From a virus, in IMG/VR virus record IMGVR_UViG_3300017755_000070, positions 1 through 28,039 of that record: a stretch of DNA of 28,039 bases, one strand, 5' to 3'. Shown in pieces: positions 1-6,963 of this stretch. A program made the translations under genes and the position numbers. Under the pieces are notes generated by a model. It worked only from the letters and a program-made list of their open reading frames with translations. It did no database searches and was not told the DNA's origin. Each line of letters starts with the position of its first letter. Positions within the stretch are counted from its first letter, which is position 1.

Positions 1-28
1 CATTTCAATTCACTTAGTAGGATAAACC

Positions 29-601
29 ATGAACATATTTTATTTGAATCGTGACCCTATCGAATGTGCTTTACAACATTGTGATAAGCACGTGGTAAAA
101 ATGATTATAGAATATGCTCAACTCATGTCAACAGCTCACCGTGTATTAGATGGTGAGCTGTTTTTTGACAAAGCTAAGAATGGTCGTAAGTTAAGAAGAT
201 TTAGATTACCTGATGATAGAGATTCAATACTCATGTTATCAGTACACGAAAACCACCCATCTAATATATGGTTAAGAAAAGCCGATGCCAATTATAATTG
301 GTTGTGGGAAATGTGGTATCATTTAAACAAAGAATATACATACAGATATGGTAAAACTCATGCCTGTTATAGATTGGTCAATAATCTAAAAGAAACACCA
401 ATGAACATACCAAAAGGTAGTTTTACGCCACCAACACCAGCGATGCCTGAAGAATGTAAAATTGCCGGTGATTCTCTAGGGTCGTATCATAAGTATTATA
501 TAGAGAAGAAAAATTATTTCGCCAAATGGACTGATAGACAAATTCCAACTTGGTATACTGAGGGACTAAATAACTACAATGCCAACATTTCAATTTCTTA
601 A
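29..601 (+). CDS. Conserved marine T4-like phage protein of unknown function (190 aa)
   Basis: I do not recognise a function. The N-terminus (MNIFYLNRDP, then CDKHVVKMI and AQLMSTAHRVLDG around residues 18-42) looks like a protein I associate with marine T4-like phages, where it is usually left unannotated. The middle is rich in Trp and Tyr (residues about 80-115) and the C-terminus contains SYHKYYIEKK and a PTWY motif. No signal peptide or membrane segment is visible, so a cytoplasmic protein is likely. The start ATG follows a weak purine stretch (TAGGAT). The last 23 bases overlap the next gene, which suggests translational coupling. The PTWY ending recalls the end of T4 endonuclease V (DenV), but nothing else matches, so no enzyme name is given. 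Confidence 0.8.
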   Translation: MNIFYLNRDPIECALQHCDKHVVKMIIEYAQLMSTAHRVLDGELFFDKAKNGRKLRRFRLPDDRDSILMLSVHENHPSNIWLRKADANYNWLWEMWYHLNKEYTYRYGKTHACYRLVNNLKETPMNIPKGSFTPPTPAMPEECKIAGDSLGSYHKYYIEKKNYFAKWTDRQIPTWYTEGLNNYNANISIS

Positions 602-875
602 CAATGATACCGGTGAGTTTTTTGAAGATTTTTTGACAAACTCCAAAAGAGAGGACTTACTTGCTAAGAATCCTCACATACAACAAATACCAACTCCATT
701 CGCAATTACTTCTATGGAAGGTAGTTATCACGGAAAAACTGATGACTCTTGGAAAGAGGTATTATCAAAGGTTGCAGAAGCACACCCTGAGTCTACAGTC
801 GGCCAAAGATATGGTCGAAAAGATATAAAACAATCGAAAACATCAAATATACTCCAGAAATGGAGAAACTCTTGA
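579..875 (+). CDS. Small conserved phage protein with FmdB-like N-terminus (98 aa)
   Basis: The N-terminal stretch MPTFQFLNNDTGEFFEDF resembles the start of FmdB-type proteins (MPTYEY followed by G-x-x-F-E). The paired Cys residues of the FmdB zinc ribbon are absent, and no Cys occurs in the protein at all. The C-terminal part (KEVLSKVAEAHPES, then a basic tail) is typical of a small protein I associate with T4-like cyanophages. Its function is unknown. The gene starts inside the end of the preceding gene. Its last 16 bases overlap only a possible upstream extension of the next frame, whose better start is at 914. Confidence 0.75.
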   Translation: MPTFQFLNNDTGEFFEDFLTNSKREDLLAKNPHIQQIPTPFAITSMEGSYHGKTDDSWKEVLSKVAEAHPESTVGQRYGRKDIKQSKTSNILQKWRNS

Positions 876-913
876 ATTTCTATATTATGCAATCACCAAT
901 TAAAGGAGAGTTC

Positions 914-1174
914 ATGTATAGACGTTCAATGCAAATCGAGATGCGACACGAAAAAATTTACAATAAACCTAAAAAAGATGTAAAGATGGTAGAAGTCAAA
1001 GAAGATTTTTGGAGTCCAGAAAATATTGCAAAGAACCGAGCGGCATATGAAAGAGAATGGTATCCTTGGAAAGCTGAAGGAAAAACTAGACAAGAGTGGT
1101 TATCTGAGGGCTGGAAAAAACAATATAAAGATGGATGTGGACTCAAGAATCCATGGGAAGAAGAGGCGGCTTGA
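914..1174 (+). CDS. Small hypothetical phage protein (86 aa)
   Basis: The start at 914 was chosen because the best ribosome-binding site of this neighbourhood (AAAGGAGAG at 902-910) lies directly in front of it. An earlier in-frame ATG at 860 would add 18 residues and overlap the previous gene but has no such signal. The protein is highly charged, rich in Lys, Glu and Trp, with a C-terminal part of the form W-Y-P-W-K-A-E-G-K-T-R-x-E-W-L-S-E-G-W. I do not recognise the family. It lies five bases ahead of the nuclease gene, with which it is probably co-transcribed. Confidence 0.65.
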   Translation: MYRRSMQIEMRHEKIYNKPKKDVKMVEVKEDFWSPENIAKNRAAYEREWYPWKAEGKTRQEWLSEGWKKQYKDGCGLKNPWEEEAA

Positions 1175-1179
1175 TATAG

Positions 1180-1851
1180 ATGGGATTTTATAAGCATCAA
1201 ATTAGTGAATTAGATTTTGATTTAAAAACAAAAACAACAGAAGATGGCAGGCGTTACTTAACACCAAGTGGTGACGCTTATCCATCTGTTACAACAATTC
1301 TATCTCAATATAATAAAAAGGCCATAATGGAATGGCGTGAAAGAGTTGGTGCTGAAGAAGCAAACAAAATATCAAGACTTGCAGCCAATCGTGGTACAAA
1401 GGTACATTCACTATGTGAACATTATCTACTCAATGATTTATCAGATTTAAAAATAAAATCTTTGATGCCTGATGTAAAGCAAATGTTCAATAGTATCAAA
1501 CCAATAATGGATGAAAAAATTAGTGTAGTGTATGCCTTAGAACAAGCATTATATTCTAATACTATGAAACTGGCAGGTAGAGTAGATTGTATTGCAAAAT
1601 GGGATGGTGCAACCTCTATTATAGATTTTAAAACATCCAGTAAACCAAAAAAAGAAGAGTGGATACAAAACTACTTTATGCAATGTACCGCATACGCCTT
1701 GATGCTTGAAGAGTTAACTAATGTACAGATAAATGAAATTGTGGTTTTAATTGCTGTTTATGATGATGAACCACAAGTATTTGTAAAAGAAAAAGAAGAG
1801 TTTATACAGCCTTTATGGCAATACATAGACAAATATTGGGAGAGTCATTGA
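1180..1851 (+). CDS. PD-(D/E)XK exonuclease, RecB/Cas4-like (223 aa)
   Basis: This is a predicted metal-dependent DNA exonuclease. The RecB/Cas4-type PD-(D/E)XK signature is visible in order: His76 in KVHSLCEHY, Asp136 in GRVDCIAKWDG, Asp149 and Lys151 in IIDFKTSSK, and the Gln168/Tyr172 motif (QCTAY) that follows the active site in RecB-family nucleases. The N-terminal PSGDAYPSVTTIL is also usual in phage members of the family. I see no four-Cys iron-sulfur cluster signature, so it is closer to the phage exonuclease group than to cluster-bearing Cas4. In T4-like marine phages such proteins are thought to act in host DNA degradation or recombination; that role is inferred. The stop codon overlaps the -35 box of the promoter for the next gene. 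Confidence 0.85.
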   Translation: MGFYKHQISELDFDLKTKTTEDGRRYLTPSGDAYPSVTTILSQYNKKAIMEWRERVGAEEANKISRLAANRGTKVHSLCEHYLLNDLSDLKIKSLMPDVKQMFNSIKPIMDEKISVVYALEQALYSNTMKLAGRVDCIAKWDGATSIIDFKTSSKPKKEEWIQNYFMQCTAYALMLEELTNVQINEIVVLIAVYDDEPQVFVKEKEEFIQPLWQYIDKYWESH

Positions 1852-1876
1852 CTTTTCGTGAACCGAGATGTATAAT
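1848..1876 (+). promoter_or_regulatory. Sigma70-type promoter
   Basis: TTGACT at 1848-1853, a 17-base spacer and a perfect TATAAT at 1871-1876. The next start codon is at 1905, leaving room for a short leader with a GAGG ribosome-binding site. This is near-consensus for a bacterial housekeeping sigma factor, so it is probably used early by unmodified host RNA polymerase. It would drive the genes from 1905 through gp33 and gp59. Confidence 0.7.
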
Positions 1877-1904
1877 AATATTATGATAACAAGTGAGGTA
1901 AATT

Positions 1905-2138
1905 ATGCCAATCATTACAGAAGAAGTAAAAGAACAGGTTGAACAGGTTGTGACTCAAGCAACTGAAGCGGTTTCATCAGTTCAACCTATATTAAATTGG
2001 GAAAACAAAGCTGAAATTATGGTCTTTATGGCTGTAATTGTAGGTCTATGGCTTTTTTCAAAAGTAACAGCTTGGGCATTGAAATTATGTGCAGGTATAT
2101 TCTTACTTGCTGGCTCATTCATAATCATTTTTAATTAG
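1905..2138 (+). CDS. Small membrane protein (77 aa)
   Basis: An amphipathic, Glu/Gln/Val-rich N-terminal helix (residues 1-28) is followed by two hydrophobic stretches (about 37-54 and 57-75) separated by a short turn containing a Lys. This suggests an inner-membrane hairpin protein. I do not recognise the family. It is the first gene behind a near-consensus sigma70 promoter and has a GAGG ribosome-binding site, so it is probably expressed early and well. A membrane role in takeover or exclusion is conceivable but nothing in the sequence proves it. Confidence 0.7.
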   Translation: MPIITEEVKEQVEQVVTQATEAVSSVQPILNWENKAEIMVFMAVIVGLWLFSKVTAWALKLCAGIFLLAGSFIIIFN

Positions 2139-2147
2139 GAGAAATAT

Positions 2148-2573
2148 ATGCCAACCATCAGAGTTGAATACACAGAGCACGATACAAACGAACACATAAC
2201 TATTGATAGAGAAATTTCGGATCCATCAGAGATGGATAAAACTTTTGAGGACATCAAAAATATTGTGAACGGTTCTTCCACAGGAAGTTTATATGAGGGT
2301 TTTGAAGATCCTCAACAAACTTTTGAATTTACTGATGATACACCATTGTATTATAGTAGTTCAGCCGAACCAACCCCTTTTGAAAGAGTTGTTGCTGACC
2401 AAGTCGCATGGAATGAAAAAACAAAAGAGAATGGTCCTACATGGCCTTTTCCATATGATAGACCATCTGAGGGTAAACTATCAGAAGATATTGATGTTTC
2501 AGATAGACCCGCTCAACAAACTCTTAGAGTTGACTCTGATGAGGACAATAATTTTTATTATAATGGGGCTTAA
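2148..2573 (+). CDS. Hypothetical acidic phage protein (141 aa)
   Basis: Preceded by a good TAGGAG ribosome-binding site seven bases before the ATG. The protein is strongly acidic (many Asp and Glu, few Lys or Arg), starts with a short predicted beta strand (MPTIRVEYTEHDT) and has an aromatic and proline-rich middle (PTWPFPYDRP around residues 97-106). No membrane segment and no Cys. I do not recognise it. Acidic composition would suit a protein-binding or nucleic-acid-mimicking role, but that is speculation. Confidence 0.7.
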   Translation: MPTIRVEYTEHDTNEHITIDREISDPSEMDKTFEDIKNIVNGSSTGSLYEGFEDPQQTFEFTDDTPLYYSSSAEPTPFERVVADQVAWNEKTKENGPTWPFPYDRPSEGKLSEDIDVSDRPAQQTLRVDSDEDNNFYYNGA

Positions 2574-2575
2574 TC

Positions 2576-2800
2576 ATGGCTACAAAAGATGAGATGAAAA
2601 AATTTGCTATTGCAATTGAAGGTTTAGTTGCAAACACCGACTACACTTATCTTGAAGCTATCGTTGAGTATTGTAAAAAAACTGAACTAGAAATTGAGGT
2701 TGCAGCTTCGTTAATCAACGCAAATCTAAAATCAAAAATTGAATTGCAAGCAAGTGACCTTAATCTTCTTAAAACTAAAAATTCAAAATTACCAATATGA
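2576..2800 (+). CDS. gp33: gp33-like late-transcription co-activator (74 aa)
   Basis: In T4, gp33 links RNA polymerase to the sliding clamp and activates late promoters together with the sigma factor gp55. This short, mostly helical protein (YLEAIVEYCKKTELEIEVAASLIN, then LKSKIELQASDLNLL and a C-terminal KLPI) looks like the reduced gp33 homologues of marine T4-like phages; T4 gp33 itself is 112 residues. Position supports the call: it overlaps gp59 by ATGA and lies in the gp33-gp59-gp32 cluster known from T4. The late-promoter octamers elsewhere in the window are its expected targets. The assignment rests on remembered family features and synteny, not on a search. Confidence 0.7.
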   Translation: MATKDEMKKFAIAIEGLVANTDYTYLEAIVEYCKKTELEIEVAASLINANLKSKIELQASDLNLLKTKNSKLPI

Positions 2801-3417
2801 CTGGATATGAAACTTTTGCATTATACAATTCACTCAAGTTGCATTTTACAAAAGATAGTTTTGATTTTTTTAAGTATGGTGGTAAATCTAGGATATCAGT
2901 AAATGCCTTTGAGAATAGAAAAGACAAATGGCATTTTTACAAGATTTCAAGAAAGTATACTAAGAGAGATGAACTAATATTTTTCTTAGTATCTAATTTT
3001 TTAGAAAATGATAATATTTGGGCTGGTGAATTATTAGAAGAGAAGTGCCATAGGGTGCATCTAAATAGGCAGAGGGTTATTCAATCTCTCTCTTATACTT
3101 TTAAAAATGATTGTTTAAATTTATTTGAGGGCATACAAAATCCTAATGATGTAATTAAAACATCTGGTGAATACCCAATACTACTAAAAAAGGCATTACA
3201 AAAGGAGGTAGAGATTGAAACTCTTTGTATATTAAATAATATACTCAAGTTTTTTGGTATGTGGAACCGTAAGATATCCGATACAATACGTTGGCCAGAC
3301 TATTTCAAAAAGATAAGCAAGTATGCCCCATTTTTAAAGTATAATGTGTTACCTTATAGAATGACATTAAAAGAGGTTATAAATAAACAAGATGAAAAAC
3401 TTAAAGACACTATATAA
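2797..3417 (+). CDS. gp59: gp59-like loader of the replicative helicase (206 aa)
   Basis: T4 gp59 binds forked DNA and gp32 and loads the gp41 helicase onto gp32-coated strands. The length (206 against 217 residues) and layout fit. Conserved-looking blocks are the N-terminal YETFALYNSLKLHF, the basic FENRKDKWHFYKISRKY segment (residues 38-54), which corresponds to the RRDKYFFQKLSEKY block of T4 gp59, and LIFFLVSNFL followed by IWAGELL, which match the T4 ALIFISNLV and WIGD blocks. The start overlaps the gp33 stop by ATGA, and the end overlaps the next gene by 26 bases. Its partner gp32 is encoded two genes downstream, as expected. Confidence 0.85.
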   Translation: MTGYETFALYNSLKLHFTKDSFDFFKYGGKSRISVNAFENRKDKWHFYKISRKYTKRDELIFFLVSNFLENDNIWAGELLEEKCHRVHLNRQRVIQSLSYTFKNDCLNLFEGIQNPNDVIKTSGEYPILLKKALQKEVEIETLCILNNILKFFGMWNRKISDTIRWPDYFKKISKYAPFLKYNVLPYRMTLKEVINKQDEKLKDTI

Positions 3418-3940
3418 CGAATCTAGCTTAAGTAGGGTACATTCACATACTCAAGGTAGAAATGTCGGCATGATTACTGCCCATCGTGGTGAGTTTGACG
3501 CTTCTGAAAACAAGAAGAGGAACAAATCACTAGAGAAAGATATTCGTAAGGCCGGTCATGGTTTTATACGAGTAAAGGGTCGTTATATAGAGAATCATGG
3601 TACACCACAGGCAAGACCAGTTGATGAACATTCTTATCTAGTTGTTGGTAAGAAAGGTAAAGATGGTGGTGCATTAAAAGGTTTTCTCAAGAAACATGGT
3701 GAGAAATACGGACAAGATTCTGTATTACACAAATCACATGATTCTAATGAAGCACATTTACATGGTACCAAAGAAGGTGGTTATCCAGGTAAAGGTAAGA
3801 AAGAAAGTGTAGGAACTTTTCATCCAAACCGTGCAGGTGAGTTTCACACGGCTATGAAAGGTAAAAGAACATTTGCATTTGAAGAGGTAAGTTTTACAAC
3901 ACCTGTAACATTCTCTTCAAGGCAAGAAGCAGAATTTTAG
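3392..3940 (+). CDS. Conserved phage protein of unknown function (182 aa)
   Basis: The protein is rich in His, Lys and Gly, with repeated short basic or glycine-containing turns (GHGFIRVKGRYIENHGTP, then VVGKKGKDGG and GYPGKGKKESVG). Two conserved-looking aromatic strands lie near the C-terminus (FHPNRAGEF and KRTFAFEEVSF). I recall related proteins in podoviruses and myoviruses beginning with a segment of the form S-R-x-x-x-H-T-Q-x-R-N-x-G-x-I-T-A-x-R-G-E, without a known function. The gene overlaps gp59 by 26 bases and is the last one before the gp32 promoter. The many His residues could bind metal or DNA, but no defined catalytic motif was found. Confidence 0.75.
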   Translation: MKNLKTLYNESSLSRVHSHTQGRNVGMITAHRGEFDASENKKRNKSLEKDIRKAGHGFIRVKGRYIENHGTPQARPVDEHSYLVVGKKGKDGGALKGFLKKHGEKYGQDSVLHKSHDSNEAHLHGTKEGGYPGKGKKESVGTFHPNRAGEFHTAMKGKRTFAFEEVSFTTPVTFSSRQEAEF

Positions 3941-3969
3941 TTGACAACTAAAATAAATTATATTATGAT
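3941..3969 (+). promoter_or_regulatory. Sigma70-type promoter of gp32
   Basis: A perfect TTGACA (3941-3946), a spacer of exactly 17 bases and TATGAT (3964-3969) begin right after the stop codon of the previous gene. The gp32 start is at 4029, giving a leader of about 50 bases that ends in AAAGGA. A dedicated strong promoter fits the high amounts of ssDNA-binding protein needed during replication. Confidence 0.75.
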
Positions 3970-4028
3970 ATGTAAGTGGACAAGACGTTTATATTCCGTT
4001 AATACTCCGTTTATACGAAAGGAACATT

Positions 4029-4907
4029 ATGAGTAGTTTCGCAAACCTCAAGAGAGATCGCAACTCTTTGTCTAAACTAAACAAAGCGATAGAGTCCTCA
4101 AAACAACCAGCAGAAGCTGGGTCAAGAGATGATACAAGATTCTGGCAGCCAACAGTAGATAAGTCTGGTAATGGCATGGCAGTTATTCGTTTCTTACCTG
4201 CACCGCCACTTGATGGTGATGATTCATTACCTTGGGTAAGAGTATTCTCTCATGGTTTTCAAGGACCAGGTGGGTGGTATATTGAAAATTCTCTTACAAC
4301 TATCAACGAGAAAGACCCAGTAAGTGAGTATAACTCAACTCTCTGGAATTCTGGTGTTGAAGCAAATAAAGAGATTGCTAGAAAACAGAAGCGTAAGCTC
4401 TCTCACATTTCTAACATCTTGGTTGTTTCAGATCCAGGTAACCCTGAGAATGAGGGTAAAGTTTTTCTCTATAAGTATGGTAAGAAAATCTTTGATAAAC
4501 TTACAGAGGCAATGAACCCTGAGTTTCAAGATGAGAAAGAGATTAATCCATTTGACTTTTGGGATGGTGCTAATTTCAAACTCAAGATTCGCAAAGTAGA
4601 AGGCTATCGTAATTACGACAAGTCTGAATTTGCAAGTCCATCGGCTTTATTTGATGGAGCAGATGAGAAACTGGAGGAAATATACAAGAAAGAATTTTCT
4701 CTAAAAGAGTTTCTTAATAAGTCAAACTTTAAGGCCTATGATGTTCTAAAGGCAAGACTTGACAAAGTTCTTGGTGCAACGCCAGAACCAAAAACTGAAG
4801 TTGTAACAAATAGTATTTCAGATGACGAAGCATCATCATTTGATACTACAAGTATTGCAAGTGAAGAAGATGACTTAGATCATTTTAAAGATTTAGTGAA
4901 TAACTAA
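4029..4907 (+). CDS. gp32: gp32 single-stranded DNA-binding protein (292 aa)
   Basis: Coats ssDNA during replication, recombination and repair. Recognised by the core GGWYIENS, KRKLSHISNILVV (121-133) and DPGNPENEGKVFLYKYGKK (135-153), which align with the T4 blocks containing KRKTS, ANILVV and PENEGKVFKYRFGKK. The basic N-terminus (KRDRNS, residues 8-13) corresponds to the cooperativity-type LAST motif, and the Asp/Glu/Ser-rich C-terminus (residues about 264-292) to the acidic protein-interaction tail. The T4 zinc site (His64, Cys77, Cys87, Cys90) is lost: the aligned Cys positions are Ser88, Asp96 and Ser99, and the whole protein contains no Cys, although His75 remains. It has its own promoter and terminator. 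Confidence 0.95.
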   Translation: MSSFANLKRDRNSLSKLNKAIESSKQPAEAGSRDDTRFWQPTVDKSGNGMAVIRFLPAPPLDGDDSLPWVRVFSHGFQGPGGWYIENSLTTINEKDPVSEYNSTLWNSGVEANKEIARKQKRKLSHISNILVVSDPGNPENEGKVFLYKYGKKIFDKLTEAMNPEFQDEKEINPFDFWDGANFKLKIRKVEGYRNYDKSEFASPSALFDGADEKLEEIYKKEFSLKEFLNKSNFKAYDVLKARLDKVLGATPEPKTEVVTNSISDDEASSFDTTSIASEEDDLDHFKDLVNN

Positions 4908-4931
4908 ATTGTTCATAATGTGAACATTTTT

Positions 4932-4956
4932 AACCCCGCTTCGGCGGGGTTTTTTT
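4932..4956 (+). terminator. Intrinsic terminator after gp32
   Basis: A perfect GC-rich stem (AACCCCGC / GCGGGGTT) closes a TTCG tetraloop and is followed directly by a run of seven T (4950-4956). It lies about 25 bases behind the gp32 stop. Read on the - strand the hairpin is followed by only a short mixed AT stretch, so it should act mainly on gp32 transcripts. The stop codon of the convergent 54-residue ORF overlaps the T run. Confidence 0.95.
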
Positions 4957-5119
4957 ATGGTTTATGTTCACTAAAAAGTTTTATTTCTTTTATAACATCT
5001 CTATTAAACATTACCTGATACCAAGTGGCTATTTTTTTGTTTGATGTTATGAGTTTTATAGAACCTTTTTTGTCAATTACTGCAAACTTGTTTACAGGTG
5101 GCATTGTTGGGTCTATCAT
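4955..5119 (-). CDS. Small hypothetical protein, last gene of the tail operon (54 aa)
   Basis: An ORF of 54 codons starts at 5119 with an ATGA overlap with the stop codon of the lysozyme-bearing tail protein and has a good ribosome-binding site (GGAG at 5127-5124 on the - strand, four bases before the ATG). It ends at the T run of the gp32 terminator, so two convergent transcription units meet here without spare sequence. The protein (MIDPTMPPVNKFAVIDKKG to a C-terminal EHKP) is basic and has no recognisable domain. Tight coupling suggests a tail-assembly or structural accessory role, but this is inferred from position only. Confidence 0.55.
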   Translation of the reverse strand: MIDPTMPPVNKFAVIDKKGSIKLITSNKKIATWYQVMFNRDVIKEIKLFSEHKP

Positions 5120-6963
5120 ACTGCTCCAGAAGCTAGTTGTCCATAATCACTACTATCATCCCTCACTATGGTTTCTTTTTCTAAAACTGAATTATTATTA
5201 TTTGTAACCACTTTTATTTTTTGATTTTCTTCACCTGCGGCCGCAGTTTGCAATCTTTTACCTTTTGCTATAACAGCAGAGGCTGCCGATAAATCAGAAC
5301 CACCTGAATTATCACCTGCACTCGCTACAAGTGAAACAATTGTTGGACCACGAGCACCAACTTGACCATACCATTTACTATCTTTTAATTCTTTTGAGGC
5401 AGTTACAAAATCACCATCTTTTAGAGCTGCAGCTGCTTTTTTAAATTCTGTATACCAAGCACCCATATTAAATGATAAATCAATCAAGGCGGCTTTACCG
5501 GCTTTATTTGCCTTATCATAACCTGGTGTTCTCTCTGCAATTTTTTTGTGTTTAGCATAATCTGATTCAAAAAGATTATTCACTTCTGTAGCAGTAAACA
5601 TTCGGTTCATATGTTCTGGTAATGTGCTACCATCACCAATTAAATGACCTACACCAACGTGCCACAAACCCTTAGGGTCTTTATATGGTTCGTATTTCAC
5701 ACCTTCATGTCCAATAATCATTGCTTTAATATCATCATCACCTGAAACTTTAGTTGGCGATTCATCATTAGCACCACCAGCTGCACCGCCATCTCCACTT
5801 AGACCTTGTGCTTTACTGGTTCTATCACCACTTTCTGGTACTGCTACAGGAGATGTAGATCCTGCAGCATAATCAGATGTAACAACTTCCTCTATTTCTT
5901 TTGATGATTGGTCTTGACTAGGATTATTTTGTTGTTTTTTTATTCTCTGAAATTCTTTTTCAACCATTCTATCATCATACTCTCTTTGAGCCTTGTCAAC
6001 AGAAAAAGCTTGATTTTTAGTAAGTCCAAATTTATCTGTTAAATTTGCTCGAGCAGGTAAACCACCTATTACACCTTTCGCACTTACACCCTGTTGAAGT
6101 TTACCTTCATCTCTAAATCTTCTTCTAATACTTTGTCTTAATTTTCTATCTTCTTTTTCTTGTAGGTCTTTTTTTTGTTCATCTGATAGTTCTATGCCTA
6201 TAAAATTTCTTATGCTAGGTATAACTAATGGTTTTAATCTATCTGGTAGTTTTTCAAATCCTTTTTTTAGTAAACTTTTTGTAAAATTTTTAAAAGGCTC
6301 AAGATACTTATTTTTAAACACCTCATAACTCTGACCAATCTTAGATGTAAATTCATCTATCTTTTCCATGAATTTATCTTTTGCTTCGGTCAATTGTTCT
6401 ACAAGAACATCTATACCTAAAAGTTCATAGAAAAATTTGAAAATACCTTTAAATGCCTCAGTAAAAGAAAATTTTTCAAAAGCCTCACCTATACTTTTTT
6501 TAATATCTTCCCAGAAAAGGGCAATCAAGCCAGTTAAAAAAGCACCTTTAAGTATAATGTCAAGCATTGTTTTAAAAAAGTCTACTATACCTCCTAAAAT
6601 ACCTTTTGATTTTTTTGGTTTATCTGGTTTTTTAATTGAAGTTGGTGTAGTATCTGTTATACCTGATAAAGCGTCAATAGTAGCAGGTTTATCACCCATA
6701 ACTTCAACAATTGATGCTACTCTATTGGAAACACCAGTTATATCTCTAGCTATAGATGACAAAAAGTTAAAGTTTGTTTTTATACTTGAAACTAAGCTTT
6801 CGGTTTGTTTTATACGCTGAACAGTTTGTTTTTCAGATTTTTCTGTATCATCATCTTTTTTACCACTAGAAAGAGCGCTACCAATACCTTTCATAGTTCC
6901 CTTGAAAGAACTTTTTATTTGGTCTGCTACAAAACCACCTACTTGGTCATATACATCAGCCAT
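5116..6963 (-). CDS. Virion structural protein with C-terminal T4-type lysozyme domain, tape-measure candidate (615 aa)
   Basis: The N-terminus (MADVYDQVGGFVADQIKSSF) is nearly identical to that of the neighbouring 650-residue protein. A hydrophobic, possibly membrane-inserting stretch follows at residues 118-152, then the shared FSFTEAFKGIF motif (about 165), long charged helical regions and a Ser/Gly/Asp-rich linker. Residues about 415-555 form a GH24 lysozyme-like domain: Glu420 and Asp429 match T4 lysozyme Glu11 and Asp20 with the same spacing, followed by GVGHLIGDG. The position of T4 Thr26 is His435. The domain probably cuts peptidoglycan during DNA entry, replacing the lysozyme missing from gp5. 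Order behind gp26/gp51 and the hydrophobic segment suggest a tape measure or a protein packed with it; this is inference. Confidence 0.8.
   Translation of the reverse strand: MADVYDQVGGFVADQIKSSFKGTMKGIGSALSSGKKDDDTEKSEKQTVQRIKQTESLVSSIKTNFNFLSSIARDITGVSNRVASIVEVMGDKPATIDALSGITDTTPTSIKKPDKPKKSKGILGGIVDFFKTMLDIILKGAFLTGLIALFWEDIKKSIGEAFEKFSFTEAFKGIFKFFYELLGIDVLVEQLTEAKDKFMEKIDEFTSKIGQSYEVFKNKYLEPFKNFTKSLLKKGFEKLPDRLKPLVIPSIRNFIGIELSDEQKKDLQEKEDRKLRQSIRRRFRDEGKLQQGVSAKGVIGGLPARANLTDKFGLTKNQAFSVDKAQREYDDRMVEKEFQRIKKQQNNPSQDQSSKEIEEVVTSDYAAGSTSPVAVPESGDRTSKAQGLSGDGGAAGGANDESPTKVSGDDDIKAMIIGHEGVKYEPYKDPKGLWHVGVGHLIGDGSTLPEHMNRMFTATEVNNLFESDYAKHKKIAERTPGYDKANKAGKAALIDLSFNMGAWYTEFKKAAAALKDGDFVTASKELKDSKWYGQVGARGPTIVSLVASAGDNSGGSDLSAASAVIAKGKRLQTAAAGEENQKIKVVTNNNNSVLEKETIVRDDSSDYGQLASGAV

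Noticed and set aside
29-601. Pyrimidine-dimer glycosylase (DenV-like) identity for the first gene
   Set aside because: Only the PTWY motif near the C-terminus is similar; the catalytic N-terminal Thr and the rest of the DenV pattern are missing.
4911-4925. Small inverted repeat GTTCA-TAATG-TGAAC behind gp32
   Set aside because: The five-base AT-rich stem is too weak for a terminator or operator claim, and the strong GC hairpin follows directly.
5025-5207. Hydrophobic 60-codon ORF on the + strand
   Set aside because: It lies antisense to the lysozyme-bearing protein and the coupled 54-residue ORF, has no convincing ribosome-binding site and fits a shadow of AT-rich coding sequence.
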